Source of the DNA: Novosphingobium sp. 32-60-15
Lineage (GTDB): Bacteria; Pseudomonadota; Alphaproteobacteria; Sphingomonadales; Sphingomonadaceae
Length of the DNA: 64,000 nt
Direction of reading: 5' to 3'
Assembly: GCF_002280675.1 (NCBI RefSeq)
Contig: NZ_NCEN01000006.1
Span: forward strand, 62,001 to 126,000
Below are positions 44,757 through 52,540 of the stretch, piece after piece. Numbering within the stretch: the stretch's first letter is position 1; each line of letters begins with the position of its first letter. Made by a program: the position numbers and the translations under genes. The notes under the pieces were generated by a model, which made no database searches, had not been told where the DNA came from, and worked only from the letters and a program-made list of their open reading frames with translations.

Positions 44757-46349
44757 CTATCCAGCCAAAGCCCGCTGGTGCAACCGCGTCACTGCATCCA
44801 GCGAAGATAACAGTGCGCCTTCCATCCAGCAGCCATAATAGGACGCATGCTCGCCCGCCATCACGATGCGGCCATCCATTGCGCACAAGTTCTGGTAATG
44901 CGCTGCGCGGCTTTCTTCGGTCCAGGTGGCGCAGCATCCCATAATCCACGGCGCGCGGCTCCATGCATAGGACGTGCCCGAGACGAACTCCTTGCGATAC
45001 TCCGCAGGGTGAAACACCGATCCTTGCTCGAGCGCTGCTTCAATGCGCTTGGCGTGAGTCATCCCCGCCAGCTGATACCCGCCCGCACCACTGGCAAAAG
45101 ATCCCAGAAGCACGGCGGGGCCATCCTTGAAGAAGTTGTTGTTCGGATAGGAAATCAGGCCAATTGCCTGATCGGTGAAGCTGTGGCCGCCATAGATCGA
45201 ATAATCCTCCTCCCAGAACCGGCGCCGCATTTCGAGGCCGATTTTGACCGAGTTCGAATAGGGCAGGGCCTTCAAAGCTGCCTTCATCGGCGCACCCACT
45301 TGCAATTCGATTTGGTTCAGGATCGTCGCCGGAATCGTGCAGACGCAATAGTCCGCGCTGGTTGATCCCTTCTGCCCGGTCTTGGCGTCTTCCCACGCAG
45401 CGGTCACGCCCGTTGCGTTCTGCGAAAGCGCCGTCACGCGCGTGTTCAGCCGCACCATCTTGGCGATCTGGCGATAAAAACCCTTGCCGATCATGTCCAT
45501 GCCGCCCTTGGGCTGGAACATCGTCGTTTGCATCACATTGGTGAAGAAGAAGCCCATCTGCGTCCACACATTGGATGCCAGCACATCGGGCAAGCTGTTT
45601 ACGGTCGATGGCGTCGGTGCACCGCCCACGCCGCCGCCGGGCGCCTTGTCATAGCCGCGCTGGCCTGAAACCTTGAGGTCGCTGGTATAGGCCATGTTTT
45701 TGTCCAGCATGCCCCATTCGCGCATTGCCACCAGCAGTTTGTCTTTGTCTTCCTTGGTCAGCTTGTCATCCAGAGACCCGGCGTTAAGTGCCTTGGCCAT
45801 CAATTCGGAAACGTGGCCCTTGAAATCGGTCGCTACTTCACGATAGCGCTGCGGCTTGCCACCAAAGGCTTTCGTGCGGTGGACAAATGCGTTGTGGTTC
45901 AACTGGATAAACGGCTCAAGTTCTACCCCGAACTGCTTGCAATAATGCAGCAGCGTGCGGTGATGGTGGGGTATGCGCCATGGGCCGGGGTTCAGGTAAT
46001 TGCCCGGCGCAAACGTGCAGTCCTGCACCGATCCGTCTGTCTCGGCCACTTTGTCGCCGCCACGGATAGAGATGTTGCGCCCGCCGGGCCGGTCCTGAAA
46101 TTCCAGGACGGTCACCTTGTACCCTGCCTTGGTCAGTTCATAGGCGGCCAGCATCCCGGCCAGGCCCGCGCCCAGCACCAGCACGCTTGCCCCTTTGCGC
46201 GCGCCTGAAAGCATTGGCGGCCCGGTAAACTGCGTCTCGGCGGCATGGCCCAGCACCGTCATCGCCTGATACATGGCAAGCCCGCCTCCGGTCGTGCCGA
46301 TCATGCGCAGCAGGTCGCGCCGCGTCTGCGGCATTACTGTATCGTCCAT
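44757..46349 (-). CDS. Tat-exported flavin amine oxidase
   Basis: A 530-residue FAD-dependent amine oxidoreductase of the monoamine oxidase/NicA2-like family. N-terminal QTRRDLLRMIG (Arg10-Arg11) is a twin-arginine signal, so the folded flavoprotein is periplasmic. VLVLGAGLAGMLAAYELTKAG is the FAD-binding Rossmann loop, followed by the family GG-R motif (DRPGGRN). RIVMAGEHASYYGCWMEGALL is the C-terminal FAD site. It is the last gene of the TonB–RidA–cytochrome–oxidase operon. A cytochrome next door suggests that it is a dehydrogenase rather than an oxygen-using oxidase (inference). Confidence 0.85.
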   Translation of the reverse strand: MDDTVMPQTRRDLLRMIGTTGGGLAMYQAMTVLGHAAETQFTGPPMLSGARKGASVLVLGAGLAGMLAAYELTKAGYKVTVLEFQDRPGGRNISIRGGDKVAETDGSVQDCTFAPGNYLNPGPWRIPHHHRTLLHYCKQFGVELEPFIQLNHNAFVHRTKAFGGKPQRYREVATDFKGHVSELMAKALNAGSLDDKLTKEDKDKLLVAMREWGMLDKNMAYTSDLKVSGQRGYDKAPGGGVGGAPTPSTVNSLPDVLASNVWTQMGFFFTNVMQTTMFQPKGGMDMIGKGFYRQIAKMVRLNTRVTALSQNATGVTAAWEDAKTGQKGSTSADYCVCTIPATILNQIELQVGAPMKAALKALPYSNSVKIGLEMRRRFWEEDYSIYGGHSFTDQAIGLISYPNNNFFKDGPAVLLGSFASGAGGYQLAGMTHAKRIEAALEQGSVFHPAEYRKEFVSGTSYAWSRAPWIMGCCATWTEESRAAHYQNLCAMDGRIVMAGEHASYYGCWMEGALLSSLDAVTRLHQRALAG

Positions 46350-46382
46350 AAAACCCCCTGAGGTGCCGGCAGATGCCGGAAA

Positions 46383-46829
46383 TCACTGTGTGCAGTTACA
46401 ATCCGGAACCGGCGGCGACGCCACATTCACCCGTTCGACATCGGCAAGGGTGACCGGGTCTTTGTAATCGTTGAAATGACCGCGCACATAAGTCAGCACG
46501 GCCGCCATTTGCTCCGGCGTCAGAATGTCGGAGAACCACGGCATCCCGCCTCTGCCTTTCAGCAGGATGATCGTACCGTAATCCTTGTCGGCAAGGCGCG
46601 GATTGCCTGCCAGCGCCGGTATTTTTGCGCCTGCTCCGCCGCCGCCCATTGCATCGGCCATGTGGCAGGCCTGGCAAATCTGCTCGTACACTTGCCTGCC
46701 CTCGGCCGAGACTTCCACCGCAGAAGGCCCGCCGCCCGGCGCATCTTGTGCGCGCAAACCTACGGCAGCGGCCAGTGTCACCGCGCCAAGGCCCAGCGCG
46801 CCCAACCGCATGATCACACCCATCGTCAT
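46383..46829 (-). CDS. Secreted c-type cytochrome (monoheme)
   Basis: A 148-residue protein with a signal peptide (to about residue 28) and one CQACH heme site (Cys52, Cys55, His56). Met96 in GRGGMPWF is the probable axial ligand, making a class I cytochrome c. A CNC near the C-terminus is odd. Its ATG overlaps the RidA stop (ATGA), and the amine oxidase follows after 33 bases. It is the likely electron acceptor for the flavoenzyme. Confidence 0.9.
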   Translation of the reverse strand: MTMGVIMRLGALGLGAVTLAAAVGLRAQDAPGGGPSAVEVSAEGRQVYEQICQACHMADAMGGGGAGAKIPALAGNPRLADKDYGTIILLKGRGGMPWFSDILTPEQMAAVLTYVRGHFNDYKDPVTLADVERVNVASPPVPDCNCTQ

Positions 46830-47341
46830 GGTGCCTTGGCTGCAATGCCTTCGATCTCGACCAGCACGTAAGGGCGGCCCAGCGCTGCCACTTGCACGGT
46901 TGAACGTGTTGGTGCGTTGGGCTGTTCGGGGGTGCCAAAGAAGGTCTTGAACACTTCGTTCATGGCAGGCGCATCCATCCGTCCGCCATTTTCAGGCGTG
47001 CCCACCAAAAACACGTTCATCTTCACCAGATCGCCCATGCCAAGACCCAGTGATTCCAGTTGCGCCTTCATCTTGGTCAGAATGTTCAGCGTCTGTTGCC
47101 GCGTGTCGCCCAGTTCTTCGGGCTTGGCCGGATCAATCGGTGATGCGGTTGATCCTGACAGGTAAATGATCGTGCTGCCCGGCGGGATGGTTGCCGATGA
47201 TGATATCAGCGAATTCGGGTTGCTCTTGGTGCGGGTTACAACAGGCTTGGCTTTCGCCTTGGGTGATGCGGCTTGCGCGGAACCCATGCCGCCCGCCAGC
47301 AATGCGGCAGTGAACACCAGCGCCTGAAGTTTCCTCATCAT
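46826..47341 (-). CDS. Secreted RidA-family protein (copy 1)
   Basis: A 171-residue RidA/YjgF protein, longer than the usual ~128 because of an N-terminal signal peptide (MMRKLQALVF to SAQA, about residues 1-24). The catalytic arginine is kept (Arg146 in TRSTVQVAAL) and so is the conserved glutamate in VEIEGIA (Glu164). RidA deaminases hydrolyse reactive imines and enamines. GAGGA precedes ATG 47341 by 6 bases. Its export and its place beside an amine oxidase are unusual and suggest a role in imine removal in the periplasm. Confidence 0.85.
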   Translation of the reverse strand: MMRKLQALVFTAALLAGGMGSAQAASPKAKAKPVVTRTKSNPNSLISSSATIPPGSTIIYLSGSTASPIDPAKPEELGDTRQQTLNILTKMKAQLESLGLGMGDLVKMNVFLVGTPENGGRMDAPAMNEVFKTFFGTPEQPNAPTRSTVQVAALGRPYVLVEIEGIAAKAP

Positions 47342-47423
47342 TTCAAATCCTCGCGTTGTTCTTTTCAGGTTTAAAAATGGGCAGGGCAGGGAAGGCATCG
47401 TGCCAACCCCGCCCCGCAGTTGA

Positions 47424-49919
47424 TCAGAACTTGAAGTTCATGCGCGCGTAGTAATACCCGCCGTTGCTACCATACGTGCCGTGGCCGTATGGGCTGTTCA
47501 CGGTTGTGCCGCCGTTGATATAGGGCGAAATGCCCGGACCGACCGCCACTGGCAGAAGGTCAGGAATCTCCGGCGTCTTGTCGAACAAGTTGTTGGCACC
47601 AATCGCAAACGTCAACGTGTCGGTCACATCGTAGGAAAGCTCCGCATCGGTCAGCGGCGTTGCCTTGACGATTCCCTGATAAGGACCAAACCCGCTTACC
47701 CCGGGGTTCACCAGAATGGTTGCCGAACCCTGATACGATTGCCGCACCGTCGCGCTGAACCGGCCTGAGGTGAACGTCGTGTCCAACAAGACCTTGTACT
47801 TTGGCTGCGCCGATTCAAGGAAGCTTTCGGCTTGGCTGTTGAACAATGTGCCAATGCGGTTTTCGGTGACATCGGTCTTGTTGTAATTCGCGCTCAGCAT
47901 CAGATCGAGCTGGCCGAACGGCAATTCAACTGGATAGCGTGCCTGAAAATCGATGCCCCATGTGCGGGTGTCGATGCCGTTGGTAAACGTGGCCACGCCG
48001 ATGGTGTTGACCGCTGAATCAAGCGTCACGCCGCGCGCGGCAATCGCCGCATTCACCGCCGCAAACGCCGTCTGCCCGTTGATCAGGTTGGTCTGCGGGG
48101 TTCCGTTGACCACTCCGCGAATGGTCGACGTCCCGGCAATCCGGTCCTTGATCTTGATGTAATAGGCATCAAGCGTGACGATCAGCTTTTCAACCGGGCG
48201 CAGCACGATCCCGCCCGAGAAGTTGGTCGACTTTTCCGGCCGCAGCGAACCAAAGCCCAGCAGCGCCGATGCAGTTGAATTTGGCGGCAGTTGGACGGTG
48301 GCGCTGGTTGGCGCGACGTTGGTGGCTGAATAGTTGGATTCTGCCAGCGTCGGTGCGCGGAAGCCCGTGCTGGCGGTGCCGCGCAAGGCAAAGGCAGGGC
48401 TGAAATCATAGCGCGCCGTAATCTTGCCAATCGCGGTATCACCAAAGTCGCTATAATCTTCATATCGTCCGGCAAGGTCGACCGTCAGATCTTCAACCGG
48501 CTTGGCAATGAAGTTGAGGTACACCGCCTTGGCCGTGCGCTTGTATTGGCCGGCATCACTTGCGGCAAAACCGGGGAACGATTGGCCGCCTTCGAAATAG
48601 GTCGACAGGTTGTCGCCCTGGCCGATTTCGTAGGTTTCACGGCGATATTCGCCACCGAATGCCACAGTCAGCGGCTCGGCCATGCCGGCATCGAATTCCT
48701 TCTTGATGTCCAGCGTGGAAACAAACTGGGTCAGCTTGAAGAAGCCGTCATAGAATGACGTGGGGCTTTGGCCGGTGTTGATGAACAGCGAACGGTTGAC
48801 CGATTCCGTTGTGCTGATGTCGTTGCGGTCGCTGCCGTATTCTGCCGAAAGATCCCAGCTCCAACCGCTCACTTCGCCGCGCAAACCGCCGGTCAATGAC
48901 CATTCGTCCTGTGTGACTTCCTGCAGTGGCACAAAGCCGGTCAGGCCGGTGCCCTGGAAGCAGCTGGTCGGGTCTGTCGATACGCGGCAAACGCGGTTTG
49001 GCGGGCGATAACCTTGCTTGGCGCTGCCATCGCGGCGGGCAATATCGCCAAACGCATAAGCCTCAACCCCGCCAAAATCGTAGCCTGCGTTAAAGAACGC
49101 AATCGACAAGGCTGATTTGGCTTGGCCGCCGTTGATGTTGGCAAGATCAAGCCCGGCATAAATCGGCTGGAATGCAGCGGGCACGGTCGTGTTCACATTG
49201 CCGTTGATGTCTTTGACAAGGATCTGGCCGTCACCCACGAACGTGTAATCGTTGCGGCGGTGGAACAGCGAGAGGTTCAGGAAGCCGTTGTCACCCAGCG
49301 CATAGCCCAGGTTGCCGCTGACGCTGTAGGTTTCGCCTTCGCCGTCAAAGAACTGCCCTGCCGTCGCGCGGATGCTGCCGCCGGTGTCAGCGCTTTTCAG
49401 CATGATGTTGATGACGCCTGCAATGGCGTCAGACCCGTATTGTGCCGCAGCGCCTTCCTGCAAAATTTCGATGCGTTGCACCGCATCGGGCGGGATCAGG
49501 TCAATCGATGGCGCGGCCGAACCCTGGAACGGTCCTGCAATCACTTGCAAAATTGCCGAACCGTGACGCCGCTTTCCGTTGACCATCACCAAAGTGTGGT
49601 TCGGGCTAAGCCCGCGCAGGCGCGCGCTCAACGAGAAGTTGGACATGTCCGTGCCCTGCGTCTGCGCCGTGAATGATGGCACCAACTGGGTCAGCGCTTG
49701 ATTGAGGTTCGGCTGGCCAACGCGGGTCAGCGCATTGCCGCTCAACAGTGTCACCGGAGCAGCAGAGTCAGCCGCAGTGCCGCCTACAGCGCGCGAACCG
49801 GTAACAATGATCTCATCGGCTACGGGTTGTTCTTCAGCTGGCGCCTCTTGCGCAAACGCTGATGTAAACGCCGTGCTGGCCAACAAAATTCCGCAAATGG
49901 TCTTGGTAACGGTCGACAT
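47424..49919 (-). CDS. TonB-dependent outer-membrane receptor (amine oxidase operon)
   Basis: An 831-residue receptor with signal peptide (ending AFAQ), TonB-box-like DEIIVTGSR, a plug domain (RGLSPNHTLVMVNGKRRHG) and a large beta-barrel ending in the required aromatic residue (ARMNFKF). No extra N-terminal signalling domain. It is first in an operon with RidA, cytochrome c and amine oxidase, so it probably imports their substrate (inference). Substrate unknown. Confidence 0.9.
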   Translation of the reverse strand: MSTVTKTICGILLASTAFTSAFAQEAPAEEQPVADEIIVTGSRAVGGTAADSAAPVTLLSGNALTRVGQPNLNQALTQLVPSFTAQTQGTDMSNFSLSARLRGLSPNHTLVMVNGKRRHGSAILQVIAGPFQGSAAPSIDLIPPDAVQRIEILQEGAAAQYGSDAIAGVINIMLKSADTGGSIRATAGQFFDGEGETYSVSGNLGYALGDNGFLNLSLFHRRNDYTFVGDGQILVKDINGNVNTTVPAAFQPIYAGLDLANINGGQAKSALSIAFFNAGYDFGGVEAYAFGDIARRDGSAKQGYRPPNRVCRVSTDPTSCFQGTGLTGFVPLQEVTQDEWSLTGGLRGEVSGWSWDLSAEYGSDRNDISTTESVNRSLFINTGQSPTSFYDGFFKLTQFVSTLDIKKEFDAGMAEPLTVAFGGEYRRETYEIGQGDNLSTYFEGGQSFPGFAASDAGQYKRTAKAVYLNFIAKPVEDLTVDLAGRYEDYSDFGDTAIGKITARYDFSPAFALRGTASTGFRAPTLAESNYSATNVAPTSATVQLPPNSTASALLGFGSLRPEKSTNFSGGIVLRPVEKLIVTLDAYYIKIKDRIAGTSTIRGVVNGTPQTNLINGQTAFAAVNAAIAARGVTLDSAVNTIGVATFTNGIDTRTWGIDFQARYPVELPFGQLDLMLSANYNKTDVTENRIGTLFNSQAESFLESAQPKYKVLLDTTFTSGRFSATVRQSYQGSATILVNPGVSGFGPYQGIVKATPLTDAELSYDVTDTLTFAIGANNLFDKTPEIPDLLPVAVGPGISPYINGGTTVNSPYGHGTYGSNGGYYYARMNFKF

Positions 49920-50273
49920 GAGGTTCCCCCTGATATGTATCGACCTCTCCCACCAAGTGGCCGGAATCTGTGCCTAGCGTTGGTGCAAGGCCGACCCGGT
50001 CCGTTGTCATGGCTAACTCCGGAGCCTCCCCTCACGGTGTGCCCGGACATGGCGTAAAAGCACGCCTTATCGCTGCTGTAAGACATACGCCTTTTGACGT
50101 AACATGGCCTCAGGGCGGCTCATAATGTGTGTTAAACAACTGAAAAATATGAATTATAGTTTGAAGCGCAGCTGCAACAAAGGAGTCATGGCCACCCTTT
50201 TGCGCAAACTAGGGTTGCACCTTGTGGCAAGGCCCGTCAGCTTGCCATCGCACGCGCAAAACAAGGAGCTTCC
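49920..50273. other. Divergent regulatory stretch between the TonB operon and the second RidA gene
   Basis: No supportable gene. It must hold promoters for both sides. A TATAGT (50155-50160) in an AT-rich patch is a candidate -10 for the RidA gene. The element GCTGTAAGACA at 50075-50085 recurs as GCCGTAAGACA at 52181-52191, upstream of the FadL-type gene. Both lie upstream of genes reading on the minus strand. Confidence 0.4.
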
Positions 50274-50786
50274 ATGCTGTCCCACCAAACCATCGCCACC
50301 CGGTTTCTCGCCTCCATCGGCCTTGCGGCAACGGCACTTGCACTTGCCCCTGCTGCGTCTGCGCAAGTCACCAAAATCCAGTCGAACCCTTCAGCGCTTA
50401 TTCTCGATGCGGCTGATGTGAAGGCGGGGACGGACATGATTTTCCTGTCCGGCCAGCTCGCCTCGCCCATCGCACCGCCCGCCGCCGGAGCGGCCCCTGA
50501 TTTTGGCGATACCAAGACGCAAACCATCAGCGTCCTGAACAAAATCAAGACGCTGCTTGCTGCGCGGGGTTATACGATGGATGATCTGGTCAAGCTGACG
50601 CTGTTCGTCGCGGCTGATCCAAAGCTTGGCAAGATGGATTTCGCAGGAGCGAACGACGGCTTCAAGATGTTTTTCAAAACGGCTGAAAATCCCTCAACCG
50701 TCGCGCGCTCCACCTTCCAGGTCGCAGCTCTGGTCGCGCCCCAATTCCTGATAGAAATCGAAGCCATCGCCGCCAAAAAGCGCTGA
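50274..50786 (+). CDS. Secreted RidA-family protein (copy 2)
   Basis: A 170-residue RidA homologue with a signal peptide (to PAASA, about residue 30) and an AAGGAG site 6 bases before its ATG. The catalytic Arg145 (ARSTFQVAAL) and Glu163 (IEIEAIA) are kept, and LSGQLASP matches the family. It diverges from the TonB operon that carries copy 1. The two copies differ clearly, so they are not a recent duplication. Both would work in the periplasm. Confidence 0.85.
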   Translation: MLSHQTIATRFLASIGLAATALALAPAASAQVTKIQSNPSALILDAADVKAGTDMIFLSGQLASPIAPPAAGAAPDFGDTKTQTISVLNKIKTLLAARGYTMDDLVKLTLFVAADPKLGKMDFAGANDGFKMFFKTAENPSTVARSTFQVAALVAPQFLIEIEAIAAKKR

Positions 50787-50802
50787 CTTTTGCGGACATT
50801 TG

Positions 50803-50831
50803 GGGAAGGCAGCGGGATGCGCTGCCTTCCC
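50803..50831. terminator. Strong 12-bp hairpin between convergent RidA and FadL-type genes
   Basis: GGGAAGGCAGCG (50803-50814) and CGCTGCCTTCCC (50820-50831) pair perfectly around GGATG. No T run follows on either strand. It may terminate or stabilise both transcripts. Confidence 0.55.
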
Positions 50832-50842
50832 GTGCGCCGGCC

Positions 50843-52123
50843 TTATTGAAACACAAAGCCAATCGAAAGCCCGACCGCCGTTTCGGCAAGGTGTACGTTG
50901 GCTTCACCCCCGCCATAGGGCAGCGGGATGGAACTTGCACCGCGCACGGTGTTGCGCGGCGCGCGCAGGATGTATCCGGTCAGCTCCAGCTTTTCCTGCA
51001 CCCGCACAGTCGCCCCGGCGGTAAAGTGGTCTGTCACCACGCCCGGCGCCAGCAAGTTCAAGAACGTTTCCGACGCAGGCACGGGGTTGTCCGAACGGCC
51101 ATAGCCTGCCCGCAAGGTAAGGGCATCGCTGGCTTTGTAGGCTGCGCCGAACTTGACCACATCGATATCGCGCCAGCCAAAGCCGGGGCCAATGGCCGCG
51201 CCAAAAGGCGTGCCTGCAAACAGCGGGGCCAGCGGATTGCCGACCGATGCAACGCCCGAATATTCGATGCGCTTATAATCCGCGCCAAATGTCAGCCTGT
51301 CGCCTGCTTTTACCGAAAGACCAAAGCCCCATGATGCAGGTACGTCAAAATCACCGCCACCGGCAAACAGCCCGGCGTATTTTTCAAAGCGGCCTGCCCA
51401 AACCTTGGATTGATAGAACGCACCCAGCGAAACGGCTTTGCCGAAATGGCCAAGGTAGCCCACGCGCACTCCGGCACCGATGGACCAGTCATCGCCATTG
51501 TTGGTCATCAAGGTCGGCGCGCTGCTGGCTGCGGTGAAGGGCTGGATGCCGGTCACGGCGAAGCTTTGCACCACGATTATGGGTGAAACGCCAAAACTGT
51601 GGGCGCCAGAAACCCGCGCCGCCAGTGTCGGTGTGATAAAGATCTGGCGCAAATTTACGCCCGCATCGCCGGTTGCGCCGAAGCTGGCAAAGGGGTTGGC
51701 GTTGTAATTGGTGTTCATCCCGCCGTTGCCGGTGACGGCTATTCCGGCCGCAAAGCCGTCACCCAAAGGGCGCACATAGGCAATCTCGGGCAAGACAAAC
51801 GGATTTGCGCCATTGCCAGACCATTTGCCGTTCAACCCGGCCGCATTGCCGCTGATTTGTGCGCCGCGGTCCGGCACAAAGACTTCCAGACCAATGTCCA
51901 ACCGCTCGCCCAGATCGACCGCCGCCGCAGGATTGGCGGCAATCGCAACGGCGTCCTCAGGCAGGGCAATGGCAACGCCGCCAGCGCCCTTGGCCTTGGC
52001 CCCCATGCCATTCAAGAAATAGCCATCTGTGGCATAGGCGGCTTGGGGCGCGGCAATCGCACAAGCGGTGAAGGCCAGCGCAACACCGGCGCGGCGGCAG
52101 ATTGTCATCGTTCGTTTTCCCAT
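50843..52123 (-). CDS. OmpP1/FadL family outer-membrane channel
   Basis: A 426-residue beta-barrel. The signal peptide ends at about AAYA, and the mature protein opens with TDGYFLNGMGAKAKGAGGVAIALPEDA, an N-terminal plug of the FadL type, with the NPA box in AIAANPAAAV. FadL channels let hydrophobic compounds cross the outer membrane. Ends in GFVFQ, close to the usual aromatic terminus. Start 52123 or ATG 52108. It shares an upstream element with the TonB operon. Confidence 0.88.
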   Translation of the reverse strand: MGKRTMTICRRAGVALAFTACAIAAPQAAYATDGYFLNGMGAKAKGAGGVAIALPEDAVAIAANPAAAVDLGERLDIGLEVFVPDRGAQISGNAAGLNGKWSGNGANPFVLPEIAYVRPLGDGFAAGIAVTGNGGMNTNYNANPFASFGATGDAGVNLRQIFITPTLAARVSGAHSFGVSPIIVVQSFAVTGIQPFTAASSAPTLMTNNGDDWSIGAGVRVGYLGHFGKAVSLGAFYQSKVWAGRFEKYAGLFAGGGDFDVPASWGFGLSVKAGDRLTFGADYKRIEYSGVASVGNPLAPLFAGTPFGAAIGPGFGWRDIDVVKFGAAYKASDALTLRAGYGRSDNPVPASETFLNLLAPGVVTDHFTAGATVRVQEKLELTGYILRAPRNTVRGASSIPLPYGGGEANVHLAETAVGLSIGFVFQ

Positions 52124-52540
52124 ATTTGGTGCAAGGCGGCCTCTGGATCACCGCAGAGCGCATCGTCAATACGGGCGTTTGCCGTAAGACAAGTTAAGCT
52201 TTCGTTGTGTTGCCGATTTGGGCCTCTTCATTTTGCGCCGTCGGTTACGCTATTCCTGGCGGTGGAATGATCCCGACATTCCCCAGCACTCTATCCGGAG
52301 AGGCGGGACGCTTTTGGCCAGTGCTGCGTCTTTCGCCGGTCACTATGCGATGGCATGGCTCGCACTTCACTCCCGTGTGACAAGCGCTCTTTTCGATCTT
52401 GAGGCCGCTCAACAAGTCACAACATGGTATTAAATGAGTCTCGATTCCTTCACTGATGTGAACGCGAAACATCACACCTCCGACACAAGCTTTGTTTAAT
52501 CATCGCCCCGTCACGGCACACGCCGGTCGGGGGACCAGTC
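52124..52540. other. Divergent regulatory stretch before the phosphonate-linked TonB receptor
   Basis: These 417 bases contain no supportable gene. The GCCGTAAGACA element (52181-52191) faces the FadL-type gene. I searched for a Pho box (two CTGTCAT-like halves 11 bases apart) before 52541 and found no convincing match. The last 130 bases are more AT-rich, as expected for a promoter of the receptor gene. Confidence 0.45.

Noticed and set aside
50104..50421. Plus-strand frame upstream of the second RidA gene
   Set aside because: It overlaps the RidA gene in another frame, lacks any family motif, and looks like random high-GC coding potential.
52400..52540. Pho box before the phosphonate-linked TonB receptor
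   Set aside because: No pair of CTGTCAT-like halves at 11-base spacing; TGTGACA and GTCACA occurrences are single and wrongly spaced.
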